This document shows positions 9,001 to 17,234 of a stretch of DNA of 21,824 bases, in pieces. The notes beneath the pieces are model-generated. The model searched no databases. It saw only the letters and a list, made by a program, of their open reading frames with translations, and had not been told where the DNA came from. Made by a program: the position numbers and the translations under genes. The DNA comes from Tieghemiomyces parasiticus. Its lineage: Eukaryota > Kickxellomycota > Dimargaritomycetes > Dimargaritales > Dimargaritaceae. The stretch is taken from positions 1-21,824 of the forward strand of contig JANBPT010000814.1 of assembly GCA_027575765.1 (NCBI GenBank), in the 5' to 3' direction. Every line of letters starts with the position of its first letter. Positions within the stretch are counted from its first letter, which is position 1.

Positions 9001-9493
9001 TGGGGTTGCTATCAAATCGCCTTTCCCCCCCCCCGAATCTAGCTAATCCTCTTGATTCTCCTACTCACCCATTTCACCCAGGCTACTCGGGCTCCGACAT
9101 GGACGGGCTCTGCCGTGAGGCCGCCCTGGGCCCCATTCGTAACATTGGCGATATCCGCAACATCTCAGGTATGTACCGGTGTACATTTGTTCTCGTCTAC
9201 TTAGGCTTGGCCTTCCCTAGAGGGAGGCATATGGCCTGCCTTCGAACTTTGTTGCCTCTCCTTGCGAATAGCCGTTCAAATGCTCTTCGTTATCTGCCGA
9301 TTGCTTACCCCCCTCCCTCTCCTCTCCTCTCCTATACCACGCCTCTCAATCACTGCCGTTACCAGCTGACGACGTGCGACCCATGACATTTGAAGACTTT
9401 CGGGTGGCCTTGACCCAGGTGCGGGCCAGCGTCAGCGATCGCGACCTCCAGCTCTACGAAGACTGGAATAAGGAATATGGAAGTTTGGGCTAG
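6038..9493 (+). CDS. FIGNL1: Fidgetin-like 1 AAA ATPase, seven exons
   Basis: The start ATG sits in GCCGCCATGG. Exons: 6038-(6473 or 6529), about 7000/7032-7198, 7319-7405, 7621-8073, 8252-8888, 9082-9168, 9366-9493. With exon 1 ending at 6473 and exon 2 starting at 7032 the protein is 664 aa, close to animal FIGNL1. The N-terminal half is Pro/Ala/Gln-rich and poorly conserved. Exon 3 carries FLTA then RQQL, resembling the FxxA RAD51-binding motif of human FIGNL1. [18 protein letters not shown] joins exons 4 and 5 and leads into the AAA domain: [29 protein letters not shown], Walker A GPPGTGKT (8402-8425), [16 protein letters not shown] pore region, Walker B VIFIDEID (from 8567), sensor [16 protein letters not shown]. 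Exons 6-7 give [17 protein letters not shown] and the Vps4-type C-terminus ending [12 protein letters not shown]. Known role: an ATPase that removes RAD51 from DNA and limits recombination. Spastin/katanin/fidgetin relatives are less likely given the C-terminus and FxxA. Confidence 0.92.
6530..7031 (+). other. FIGNL1 intron 1, boundaries unresolved
   Basis: The best donor is GTAAGT at 6530 (phase 0). The only acceptors with an open frame into exon 2 (AG ending at 6998, 7025 or 7031) all need phase 1, and the phase-0 acceptor ending at 6928 runs into a stop. Alternatives are the weaker donor GTATGC at 6474 (phase 1) or an unrecognised small exon between. It is about twice the length of the other introns. 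Confidence 0.45.
7199..7318 (+). other. FIGNL1 intron 2
   Basis: GTGAGT donor and TTTCTACAG acceptor, 120 bp, phase 0. It joins SYAKR to HQPNP. Confidence 0.85.
7406..7620 (+). other. FIGNL1 intron 3
   Basis: GTAAGT donor, CTAAC branch site at 7581-7585, CCCATAG acceptor, 215 bp, phase 0. It joins TARQQL to AAEQQRK, keeping the FxxA region continuous. Confidence 0.88.
8074..8251 (+). other. FIGNL1 intron 4
   Basis: GTGAGT donor, CTAAC candidate branch site at 8184-8188, ACCATTAG acceptor, 178 bp, phase 0. It joins MITNE to IMDRSP, matching the conserved linker of the family. The frame stays open about 95 bases past the donor, so homology rather than a stop places it. Confidence 0.88.
8889..9081 (+). 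other. FIGNL1 intron 5
   Basis: GTAAGA donor, CTAAT branch site at 9043-9047, TTTCACCCAG acceptor, 193 bp, phase 1. Splicing restores [17 protein letters not shown], as expected for the AAA small domain. Confidence 0.9.
9169..9365 (+). other. FIGNL1 intron 6
   Basis: GTATGT donor and TTACCAG acceptor, 197 bp, phase 1. It contains a short CCTCT tandem run near 9315-9333. It joins RNIS to [12 protein letters not shown]. Confidence 0.9.
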
Positions 9494-10224
9494 ATCCGCT
9501 GAGTTCCACACGGCACAGCTTCGGCTTGCGATTTTGTTACGGCATAGACTTGATAACTTTCCAGATGGCATGGTGTAATAGAACTATGGATATAAAGTAT
9601 AGGTGTCTATAGCATTTAGAGCTCGGGTCTGAATGGTCCAAGTGATGAGTCGTTATTCTGTCGTTGGGGCCGTGGCGGTGAGATGGCGCCATGCAATAAC
9701 TTGACGAGCCGCCAGCGTGGCCCCTTTGGAGTTTTAATATTCAGTGGTTATAATAGGTGTTCTGATGATGCCCAATCTTTCCGCCTCACCCTAACTCGGA
9801 CGCTCCCATGCGAACCTTTAAGGTAACAGGGAGGCGCTGGTGGGGGCGACTTGGTAAATATCCAGGGACGTTGCAGCATGGGGATCTGCCGCGGCACCGT
9901 ACATAAATGGGGAAGCGAAGGGTGAAGGAGGGGGACGTTACTTTCTAGCATCGGATTGGTCATACCCAAATTCTCTGCGATACCTCTAGGCTCAGCGCTG
10001 TGCTGCATTGCTTTGGGCAGATGATTGCGAGGACAGGCGGAGGGCTAAGGAGCAAGGAGATGGGGTGACATATTAAATGGAAATAAGGAAAAGGTTAAAA
10101 ATAGAATTGTAGGAAGCGAAAGGGAAGGCGACCGATCCACCCTCTCCTCTTCTCCTATTCATGGCAGCATGCACATCGCACACAACGGACTACCCTCCTT
10201 CTCGGAGACCTTTAAGAACACTGT

Positions 10225-10382
10225 CCGACGTGTCGGTATGATATCAAGCCATCGATATCTTCTTGGCTACTTGCTCGGAGTACGGTCGGGTTTCCCGCAC
10301 CTCTCGAACCTAAGCGAGCGAAGGTCGACAGCCTAGCGATCGATTAGTTCCGAGCGCTGGTCGCTCCTCGCCAAGTAGTCGA
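10225..10382. other. Hairpin-dense island, possible structured RNA or foldback
   Basis: A chain of inverted repeats: CCGAC-GT-GTCGG (10225-10236); an 11-bp outer stem pairing 10263-10273 (TTGGCTACTTG) with 10372-10382 (CAAGTAGTCGA) using two G-T pairs; and inside it CGGG-TTT-CCCG (10287-10297), CGAACCT with AGGTCG (from 10305), and GAGCG-CTGGT-CGCTC (10352-10366). A closed multibranch shape is possible. It is not a tRNA, 5S or U6 that I recognise. Function unknown. Confidence 0.3.
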
Positions 10383-12334
10383 CCAGACCACTTAACCGCC
10401 TTCCGAAGACTATGGTTGCTGAAAAGATAGTAAGAGAGCCGGAGATTAGTAACAAGTTGGCATGATCAACTAGCTATAGATGGGGGGAGAAGTGAGATGG
10501 AATGTGGAGTACCGCGCCCAAGGCCCCTTGTTCCAAAAGGAATGGCTGCCAGGGGCCCCCTACTGGCGGTGTGCAATTTCCTTGACTCTGGCGAAGGGAT
10601 GGGCCCTGAGTGGGCTATTTTTGGGCCAGGTTGCTACGATGACCCAAGGCATCATCTCCCCCCTCCACCGTGCCTTGTATTTTAAGGCATCCAAAGGGGA
10701 AAGGTGGGGTGCATATGGCGGTGGGGGCTGTTCAACTTTAATGAAAAGCTGGGAGAAGCGCCCACAGAATAGTCAGGCTGAAAAGTGCCGGCGGGAATGG
10801 TTTCAGCATAGTATACGCTTGTAATTTACCCCCCACGGTCGACTGTCCCACGGACCAAATCGACAAACATTCAATTGATTCACTCAATGACAAACATGGA
10901 CACCCAACCGGCCCAGGCTGTATCGGGTACGACGGGTGTTTGTACAGACTCTTCATCCGCCCACCGAAGGGATTATTGGCCTACCCCCAGTAACAATTCC
11001 CCACCAGCCGACTCCCTTTCTAGTTCTTTACGACCCACGCCGGTGTTCTACGATGACCGATATGGCCCTGATGCAAAGTGCTCACTGCCATTGTGGCTAA
11101 GTGTTCAGCTACATTGACCGTTTGTACTGTGGACTTATTGCATGCATTATCTGGCACACGTCAAGCCCATTCAAGGACCATTAAAGCTCCGAATGGGTGA
11201 TGCGCGGCGGAAACGTCATCTAACCAGGCAAGGACCTAGGAACGGGATGACGGGGCGGGGGGACGGTCGGTTGTCAACGTGGGCCTTACAACTAGGACAT
11301 TCCTAGTCCCTGGATGGCGTTTCGGGGGTGGGCCAAGGCCAGCAGGTGTCAGCGTTGGCAGTGCCATTGAGTTCAAATTCAAGTAGCCCTTTGCTCAGGC
11401 CCACGGTGTTTGTTACGAGTATAGAAATAGCATACAGTGGAAGCTTTGTCAGATGTGCAGAGAGTCTCATTAACTGCTACTTCAGATGCCGGCCCTACCT
11501 TCCACTCCACAACTCCGATCAGATGCAGGCCGACGCTAATGGTCTGCAGTTAAATTTCCCGCTACTTTTTCCTTTTTTCTCTCCAGGGCCTGGGTTGGGT
11601 AGCTGCTTGATGCCATCAATCTACCCTCTCCTTAGCCATCGCTTGGTAACAGAGCACTGGAGGGAATAGAACAGGCAGTAAGCGGACTCGTCGCGATGGG
11701 GAGCGATCGGTCGGTCGAGCCAAACTTGGATTCCGGGCGATACCCCCGGCAGGTTGTTGGGCCGTGACCCCATCCCCAATCCACATTGAACCTTTTCTAA
11801 AGATGGCCTATCCTTCACATCCTTCAATCACCACCGCGAGATCAACTACGATTTGGCCGACGGCAATTGGGAAGCTCCGGTAGCCGATCTCCGCCTTCCC
11901 AGCGCATTCTGTTCATCACTGAACTCGAACAGAAGCTCGCCGCAAAGCCCAGATGAGGGGCCACGGCGAAACTGATTGGAGAGACTATATGGCGGCCCCT
12001 CCGCACCGTGCTGCTGCCCGCCGTGGCTATCGCGCCCCGTTATCCCCTCAGGTACTTTGGCATGTGTGCATGCATTCACATTAGGAAGGGCCAGGATGTG
12101 ATGTAGGCCGGTGGCTTACGGAGGCCGTTGCTAGCCTAAGTGGTGTGTTGCCAACAATCCAAGCGCAGATGTGCTATTTTTCAGTATTCGCTCATCTGGC
12201 CCGGCATGCTATAGAGGGCTGGACGTGAAGGCAGGGGGACTGGGTGTGCTCTTGTGGCGCGGTATGCTACAGTGTTGACCACATTGCTCCTCCGTGCGAC
12301 CTGCGGTCGTGGGGTGAATACCTCACAGGCCCGT

Positions 12335-12342
12335 TATAAATA
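12335..12342 (+). promoter_or_regulatory. Orphan TATA box (TATAAATA)
   Basis: A good TATA match in GTTATAAATAG with no supported gene downstream. The nearest plus-strand gene starts 2.2 kb away. It may belong to a noncoding transcript, a decayed element, or chance. Confidence 0.25.
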
Positions 12343-14580
12343 GAAATGACCGTTCCGGTATACCCGACTTGGAATCTCAGGCTGCCCATCTAGATTGACC
12401 GTCTCTCCGCTCGTGGCGTTATTACCCACAGTTCCTACCATACTGTTCCTGCCAATATCGGGCCATTCAGACAGTCACTCTACTTGACATTGTCACTCAA
12501 TTAGGTACGATTTACACTGACTCCACAAGCCGTGCATATGCCTTTTGGTCATCACTAACGCCAATTCCCAGCAATGCCCTCGTAACGGAAACTGGCCCGT
12601 AGCCAGCCGGAACGAGTAACAGCTGAGCGACTCTCTAGTCTGTACCTATACACCCTGCATCGTTGTGAGCCTGATCCCGCCCGTCAATCAGCTTCTTGGT
12701 CAGGTTAGCGCGCTTGGCTCACTAGCCGCTCGCCCTGAACCGCCGAATCCCAACCCCGTCCCATTCGAAAGGTTTTAACCCCCCCCGCCTCATCTCGCCT
12801 TGGCCTTTCCTACTCGCCTCTATTGAAGTGTTCAATGCTAATCGCAGATACGGTCAACCCCGTAACAGATACTACCGCCATCGAGCCTTATCAATCACTA
12901 AATGGTTCTCTACTAGGTAATTACCCACCACCTTTAATTGTAGGCATGTCCCCCATCCGATTCGGCCCATGTAATCTATTCATTTTGTCACACTGAGTCC
13001 AGCAGCTTCCTGGGCCGACATTCCCCTTCAAGGCTTCGTAGCTGCCACTTCGCTCCTTCCGCCTCGTTTCTACGCCTCGTGCAGTGGGCTGCAGCCCCGA
13101 CTACGGCTATTCAAGTTTCCACATGCGACCCCGCTGGCCTTTGATTCTCTCTCGCCCTTGCGTATAGTATTACCGACGAGTTACTCCGCCTTTCCCCTTT
13201 ACATACTTTTTCCACACAGCCACATCTCTATTTCATCCGCTTCGCCCCTATCAGTCGGACTATTGACTGCTGCGCCTTAGATCCTGGTCGCGATTCTATA
13301 CATGTGCCTAGGCTTATGCCATTAAAGCTATGGGGAATTCTCCAAAACCTGGCAACTAACCATCTCGATGCTTTGCGTTCTCCACATCTGCCCTCGTCCC
13401 TCCGTCGGGGGGGGACTGTCTGTATTGCCAACCTTGATCAGTGGTCCTGTAAAGCCCCGTAGCTAACGTTCAACCGTATGACGACTCGCCGTCACTTTTC
13501 ACTTGACACATCGCCTTGGTCTGACGTCGTCAGTCATTCCCTCCCCCGCCTGGTATCCCCTCCAGCCACTCTTAGACGATCCACTCCCCTCTTTCCAGTA
13601 CCGGTAAGTCAGCACACGGATACGCCAGTGGCCTAGGACCAGGGTGGCACCAGCGCACGGGGCGTTGCGCATCTGAAGGGGCTGCAGTATATTTAGAGGC
13701 AACAGGCGGAGTGTAATGTTCGGATAGTGGCCCGTCCCAGGCTGAAGCGAGGCGTGCTGCGCTTGCTCGTTATGCATTACTGACGCTGGCGGCTGGGGGT
13801 ACTGGTGCATGGCCGCCCCCCTAGTACTATTTCAGGACACGGCAATGAGTTCCCCCTTCCCTCTCCTCCATCCTTGGGTCGGGTTGTTTGGGCCCCGCCC
13901 TGTCCCTCTCTCTTTCTGTCAGCTACCTCCACGCCACCCCTGGGCTAACGGCCCCGGTCCAGCTGCAGACGACTCAGCGCTTTCCTTTCCCCCCTTGAAA
14001 GCCAATCCCTCCTTCCCTGCCGGTCCTCTACTTTGCCTCCTTAATACTTCTTCTCCGCTGAATCGACCCGGCTGGGCCGGTGCCGGTGCTTGAAGGACGA
14101 GGAGAGAATATGGACCGCATCCAGTGAAGGCGAAGGAGGGAAGACTGAACCGGCCGGAATGTGGCCGGGAGGAGCGCGGACGGCAGCCAGGGGCGTGTTG
14201 TTGGTGATTTTGGATATAAGACGGTGTTTGTGCCGCCCCCAGGTCCCAGATTGTAGCGCTCTCAATCTAGTATACCCGCCTTGCTTCCATTCCATCCCCT
14301 CCGCCGTGCCGTTTCCTCTCGCTTGTCCGGGTGTGTGTTTACAATCCTAGGACGGCCATCCTCTCACTGTCATAGTTTATACGCTTGCCTTCTACGACCC
14401 TACGTTCCATTTCACACCTTGCTTCCATCCCAACTACCACCTTTCACGCTCTAAGGTCGCCATCGACCTTCCTCGTCTCCATATCGCTGGATTGACCCAC
14501 TGACAACTCTATCCCTATACACTTTCCTCCCTCGCCTTCACCAAACCTACAACGCAGCATCAATAGCACCGTTCTCCGCC

Positions 14581-16050
14581 ATGAAGTTCATCCAAGTGGT
14601 CTCCATCCTCTGTCTTGCCGCCGCCGCAGTGCAAGGCCAGGCCCCCGGCCGGCGCTGCGCCAACCCCATTGTGCGCAAGGAAATCCGCCAGCTCAGCCAG
14701 GGCGAGCGGGACGCCTTCTTCAACGCTGTCAAGACCTTGCAGTCCCAGGGCCAGTTCGACAAGTTTCCGGCCGATCACCTTCAGAACTCGCCGACGATCC
14801 ACGGTAACGCAATCTTTTTGCCGTGGCACCGCCGTTACATTCTCGAGTTTGAGCGGGCGCTACGCCGTGTCAACCCATCGGTCACCCTTCCCTACTGGGA
14901 CTGGACCATGGACTCGCAAGATCCAGCCTCGAGCCAGGTCCTCACTGGCAACTATGTGGGAGGGAATGGCGAAGGCGACAGCAAGTGTGTAGCCACCGGT
15001 CCTTTCGCGCGCTACAACATGAATGTTCCAAACCGCCACTGCCTCCGCCGCGACTTCAACCGCGGTAACTCGATCTCTTCGTGGTGGCCAGTGGAGAGCA
15101 TGCGCGTCATGACCAACGACGCCCAGACCTACCGTGACCTGCGCGAGGGGCTCGAGTTCGGCCAACATGGCAACGTCCACCTGGGTGTCCGCGGTGACAT
15201 GGAGGCCATGTACGCACCCAACGACCCCATCTTCTTCTTGCACCACGCCATGTGTGACAAGGTGTGGTCTGTGTGGCAGCTCCAGGATCCCACCAACCGC
15301 GTCTACATGTACGACGGCGAGGATCACCAGGGTCGCCCGGTCACCTTGGACGATACCCTTCCGGCCCTTCCTGGCCGCGTCGGTGACATGATGGACCAAT
15401 ACAGCCAAAACGTGTGCTATGAGTACACCACCAGTCTGTATGACCAGGGCATGCGAGCCAACGCGCCTCAGCCCCAGCCGCCGCGTAATGCCAACAACGA
15501 TAACACGCCGCCCCCGCGCGACGCCCAGACGGGCAACGGCAACCAGCAGGTAGCACCGCAGCGTGGTAACCGGCAGCAAGAGCAACAGCAGGAAGATGAT
15601 GACGGGTTCCTGCCTGATGACGACAACTTCGACTTTGCCCCCGTGCGTCGCCGTAGCTACAGTGTGACTGCCCCAGGGGACAATGGCCCGGCCTACAGTA
15701 CTGACGAGGCGAAACCCCAATCGCCCAAGCACCGTCGCAAGGGTGGCAAACACCGTAAAGCCAAGCTGTCCCCTCCTGAGCGCCTGCCCGAATCCTGGAT
15801 CAAGATGAACTGTCTCAACGCCACCCGCGTGCGCTCCTTCGAGGACCGCCACTTCTCCATCATTGAAGCCATCAACAACCTCGAAGACTATGTGCCCATG
15901 GTCTTCCGTTCCGTTACCGACGCCATCGAACCCATCATTGACGGTACCGGCCTCCTGGCCGATAGCCTCCTCGACGGCCTACTGGGCCACTCTCACTCCT
16001 CCAAAGACAGACTGTCGAGCTCTGACGAGTTCACAACCTACCAAAAATAA
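14581..16050 (+). CDS. Secreted tyrosinase-type copper oxidase with long C-terminal tail
   Basis: 489 aa, one exon, start in CCGCCATGA. Residues 1-20 form a signal peptide (cleavage likely near VQG-Q). The central tyrosinase domain spans about 25-290. CuA ligands are H66, H74 and H83 (IHGNAIFLPWHRRY). CuB ligands are H196, H200 and H222 (QHGNVH ... NDPIFFLHHAMCDKVW). LPYWDWT is present, and Y280-E-Y282 matches the tyrosine motif that closes the domain. No Cys sits two residues before H74, so the Cys-His thioether of many fungal tyrosinases is missing. The residue after H196 is Gly, not the Asn linked to monophenol hydroxylation, so diphenol oxidation is more likely (inference). Residues 295-400 are Pro/Gln/Asn-rich, then acidic, then Lys/Arg-rich. 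Residues 403-489 form a separate conserved-looking segment with an NAT sequon at 413. Such C-terminal regions are often cleaved to activate the enzyme. Known role: oxidation of phenols to quinones for melanin or cross-linking. Confidence 0.95.
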   Translation: MKFIQVVSILCLAAAAVQGQAPGRRCANPIVRKEIRQLSQGERDAFFNAVKTLQSQGQFDKFPADHLQNSPTIHGNAIFLPWHRRYILEFERALRRVNPSVTLPYWDWTMDSQDPASSQVLTGNYVGGNGEGDSKCVATGPFARYNMNVPNRHCLRRDFNRGNSISSWWPVESMRVMTNDAQTYRDLREGLEFGQHGNVHLGVRGDMEAMYAPNDPIFFLHHAMCDKVWSVWQLQDPTNRVYMYDGEDHQGRPVTLDDTLPALPGRVGDMMDQYSQNVCYEYTTSLYDQGMRANAPQPQPPRNANNDNTPPPRDAQTGNGNQQVAPQRGNRQQEQQQEDDDGFLPDDDNFDFAPVRRRSYSVTAPGDNGPAYSTDEAKPQSPKHRRKGGKHRKAKLSPPERLPESWIKMNCLNATRVRSFEDRHFSIIEAINNLEDYVPMVFRSVTDAIEPIIDGTGLLADSLLDGLLGHSHSSKDRLSSSDEFTTYQK

Positions 16051-16562
16051 GGGTAGCCCTCACTGTATTTCCTACAAGGTGCCTATGTCTCTCCCTCCCC
16101 TCTTCCCTTTAGTCTCATGTCCCCTGTGTGCACTTGGCCCCTCCCCCTGTCGGACTGCTTCCAACGGGCGTTTTCGCCTGAAGTCCCCTTCATGATTCTC
16201 ACTTCCAGCCTTGGTTAATTCATCCTCTCCCCTTATCCGATCCGCACGCACCCCCCCCCCACCTACTATTCTTCGCATAATAACCATTGTGTCGTAGCGA
16301 CGTGTGTGATCCCAACTGCCTGGCCATCCCCTATTTTTACCTTAGTTCCGACCCTGGCACGCACCCTTTCTGCTGGTCCTGTGGTGGCTCTCTTGCTCCT
16401 CATTGTACCCCTATTTTACTCCTTACTCGCACTCTCCACTCCCTGGTTCCATTTCCCTAATCATTAAGCCCATTCTTAATGTCTTAAGTCTGACCCCTGT
16501 CCTGTCTCGTCTTGACGGTACGAGCTTAGACCACCTTCACTTTGTGGCATGTGTCCCCAGAC

Positions 16563-16568
16563 AATAAA
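16563..16568 (+). terminator. Candidate poly(A) signal for the tyrosinase gene
   Basis: AATAAA in ACAATAAAGTGG, followed by T- and G/T-rich sequence. The distance from the stop (about 510 bp) would imply a long 3' UTR, so assignment is uncertain. Confidence 0.35.
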
Positions 16569-16915
16569 GTGGTATTTGGTTTAAAACTCTTTGTCTGCGT
16601 GACTGATCGCCTCTCGGTCCGCGGCGGATTCCGCTTATTTCTAACCAAGTTTTATTGGCCAGCATGTCTTATTAAAGCGACCAGCTTGATACCTTACACC
16701 CGCAGCCCCTCCACCGTTTTGCTCAACTATGGCTTATATCCTGCATCTGATTAGGCCATCCTCCAGCGGCCTATTTGAACCGCCACAGGTCAAATGGGTC
16801 CCTTGGTCCGATAGCTAGTGTGGAGCTCAGCCTAGTCGGTTGCCCAAAGTGTCTGGAATCATGGCGTGGGGGCCGTTGGGCGACTCAGGGAGCGAGTGAC
16901 CCACAGATTTAACCG

Positions 16916-16922
16916 TGACTCA
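16916..16922 (+). promoter_or_regulatory. Gcn4/Cpc1-type site TGACTCA upstream of HIS7
   Basis: Exact match to the Gcn4/Cpc1 consensus (TGACTCA), 313 bp upstream of the HIS7 start codon. A partial TGACTC lies at 16981-16986. Amino-acid biosynthesis genes of fungi, including yeast HIS7, are under general amino acid control through this motif. Its use here is inferred. Confidence 0.5.
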
Positions 16923-17234
16923 CCAAGCGGATTGGGCAAAAAAAGGTTTGGTGCCCCCCTCCCCCTTTCCATGCGGGGTATGACTCGCAGTTATCCAACC
17001 ATTGGTCGGCTGGCTCGATGCGTGGTATTGAGCCGAACCTCGGGGCTCTGTGCGTCCCTCCTTTAAGCACGAAGCCTCTACCGCCCTTGTGCTCACGCAA
17101 TCCGACCGTGGCTGTTTACTCCCTTAGTCTCACTAACTTGAACTAGCGCACGTTTCGCCCGATCGACCAGTCTGAAATCGCACTCGGCAATTCACCCGTG
17201 CTTAAGAACCACCATTACTACTATTACTACTACC

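Larger units (their letters stand above)
9494..14580. other. Gene-poor region between FIGNL1 and the tyrosinase gene
   Basis: No gene I can support in about 5 kb. Frames of 70-115 codons occur on both strands (10480-10824 and 11328-11669 plus, 13499-13810 minus), but none has a recognisable motif, a good start context or matching splice partners. Notable contents: a hairpin-dense island (10225-10382), an orphan TATA box (12335-12342), a strongly pyrimidine-rich plus strand from about 12700 onward, and a switch to purine-rich sequence at about 14094-14180. The last several hundred bases are the likely promoter and leader of the tyrosinase gene. Confidence 0.55.
16051..17234. other. Tyrosinase 3' region and HIS7 promoter
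   Basis: No gene seen. The plus strand is C/T-rich to about 16500, as in a 3' UTR, with AATAAA at 16563-16568 as a candidate poly(A) signal about 510 bp past the tyrosinase stop. The right half is the HIS7 promoter, with TGACTCA at 16916-16922. The leader ends in ACT/ATT triplets (about 17208-17234) directly before the HIS7 start. Confidence 0.55.

Noticed and set aside
10298..10315. GGTTCGA on the minus strand resembling a tRNA B box
   Set aside because: The flanking bases do not form a T-arm and no acceptor stem or anticodon arm fits, so no tRNA is called.
10480..10824. 114-codon plus-strand frame
   Set aside because: No recognisable motif, poor start context, and Trp/Gly/Lys-rich composition typical of chance frames.
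12975..13281. Roughly 100-codon plus-strand open stretch without ATG
   Set aside because: Pyrimidine-rich DNA alone gives Ser/Leu/Pro/Phe-rich open frames. Almost no Glu, Lys or Asn, which is unlike real proteins.
13590..13610. TTTCCAG-TACCG-GTAAGT, resembling a 5-base microexon
   Set aside because: Splice-like words flank only five bases and no coding exon is found on either side.
13499..13810. 103-codon minus-strand frame starting MHQYPQPP
   Set aside because: The first 30 residues look protein-like, but there is no TATA, no conserved motif and no clear splice partner.
13809..14093. 94-codon frame upstream of the tyrosinase, possible upstream ORF
   Set aside because: Its Pro/Leu/Ser bias follows from the C/T-rich leader. 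No evidence that the transcript starts this far upstream.
14860..15852. 330-codon minus-strand frame antisense to the tyrosinase gene
   Set aside because: It is a shadow of the strongly biased sense codons. Its Val/His/Gly-rich composition mirrors sense Asp/Asn/Ala codons and it has no domain motif.
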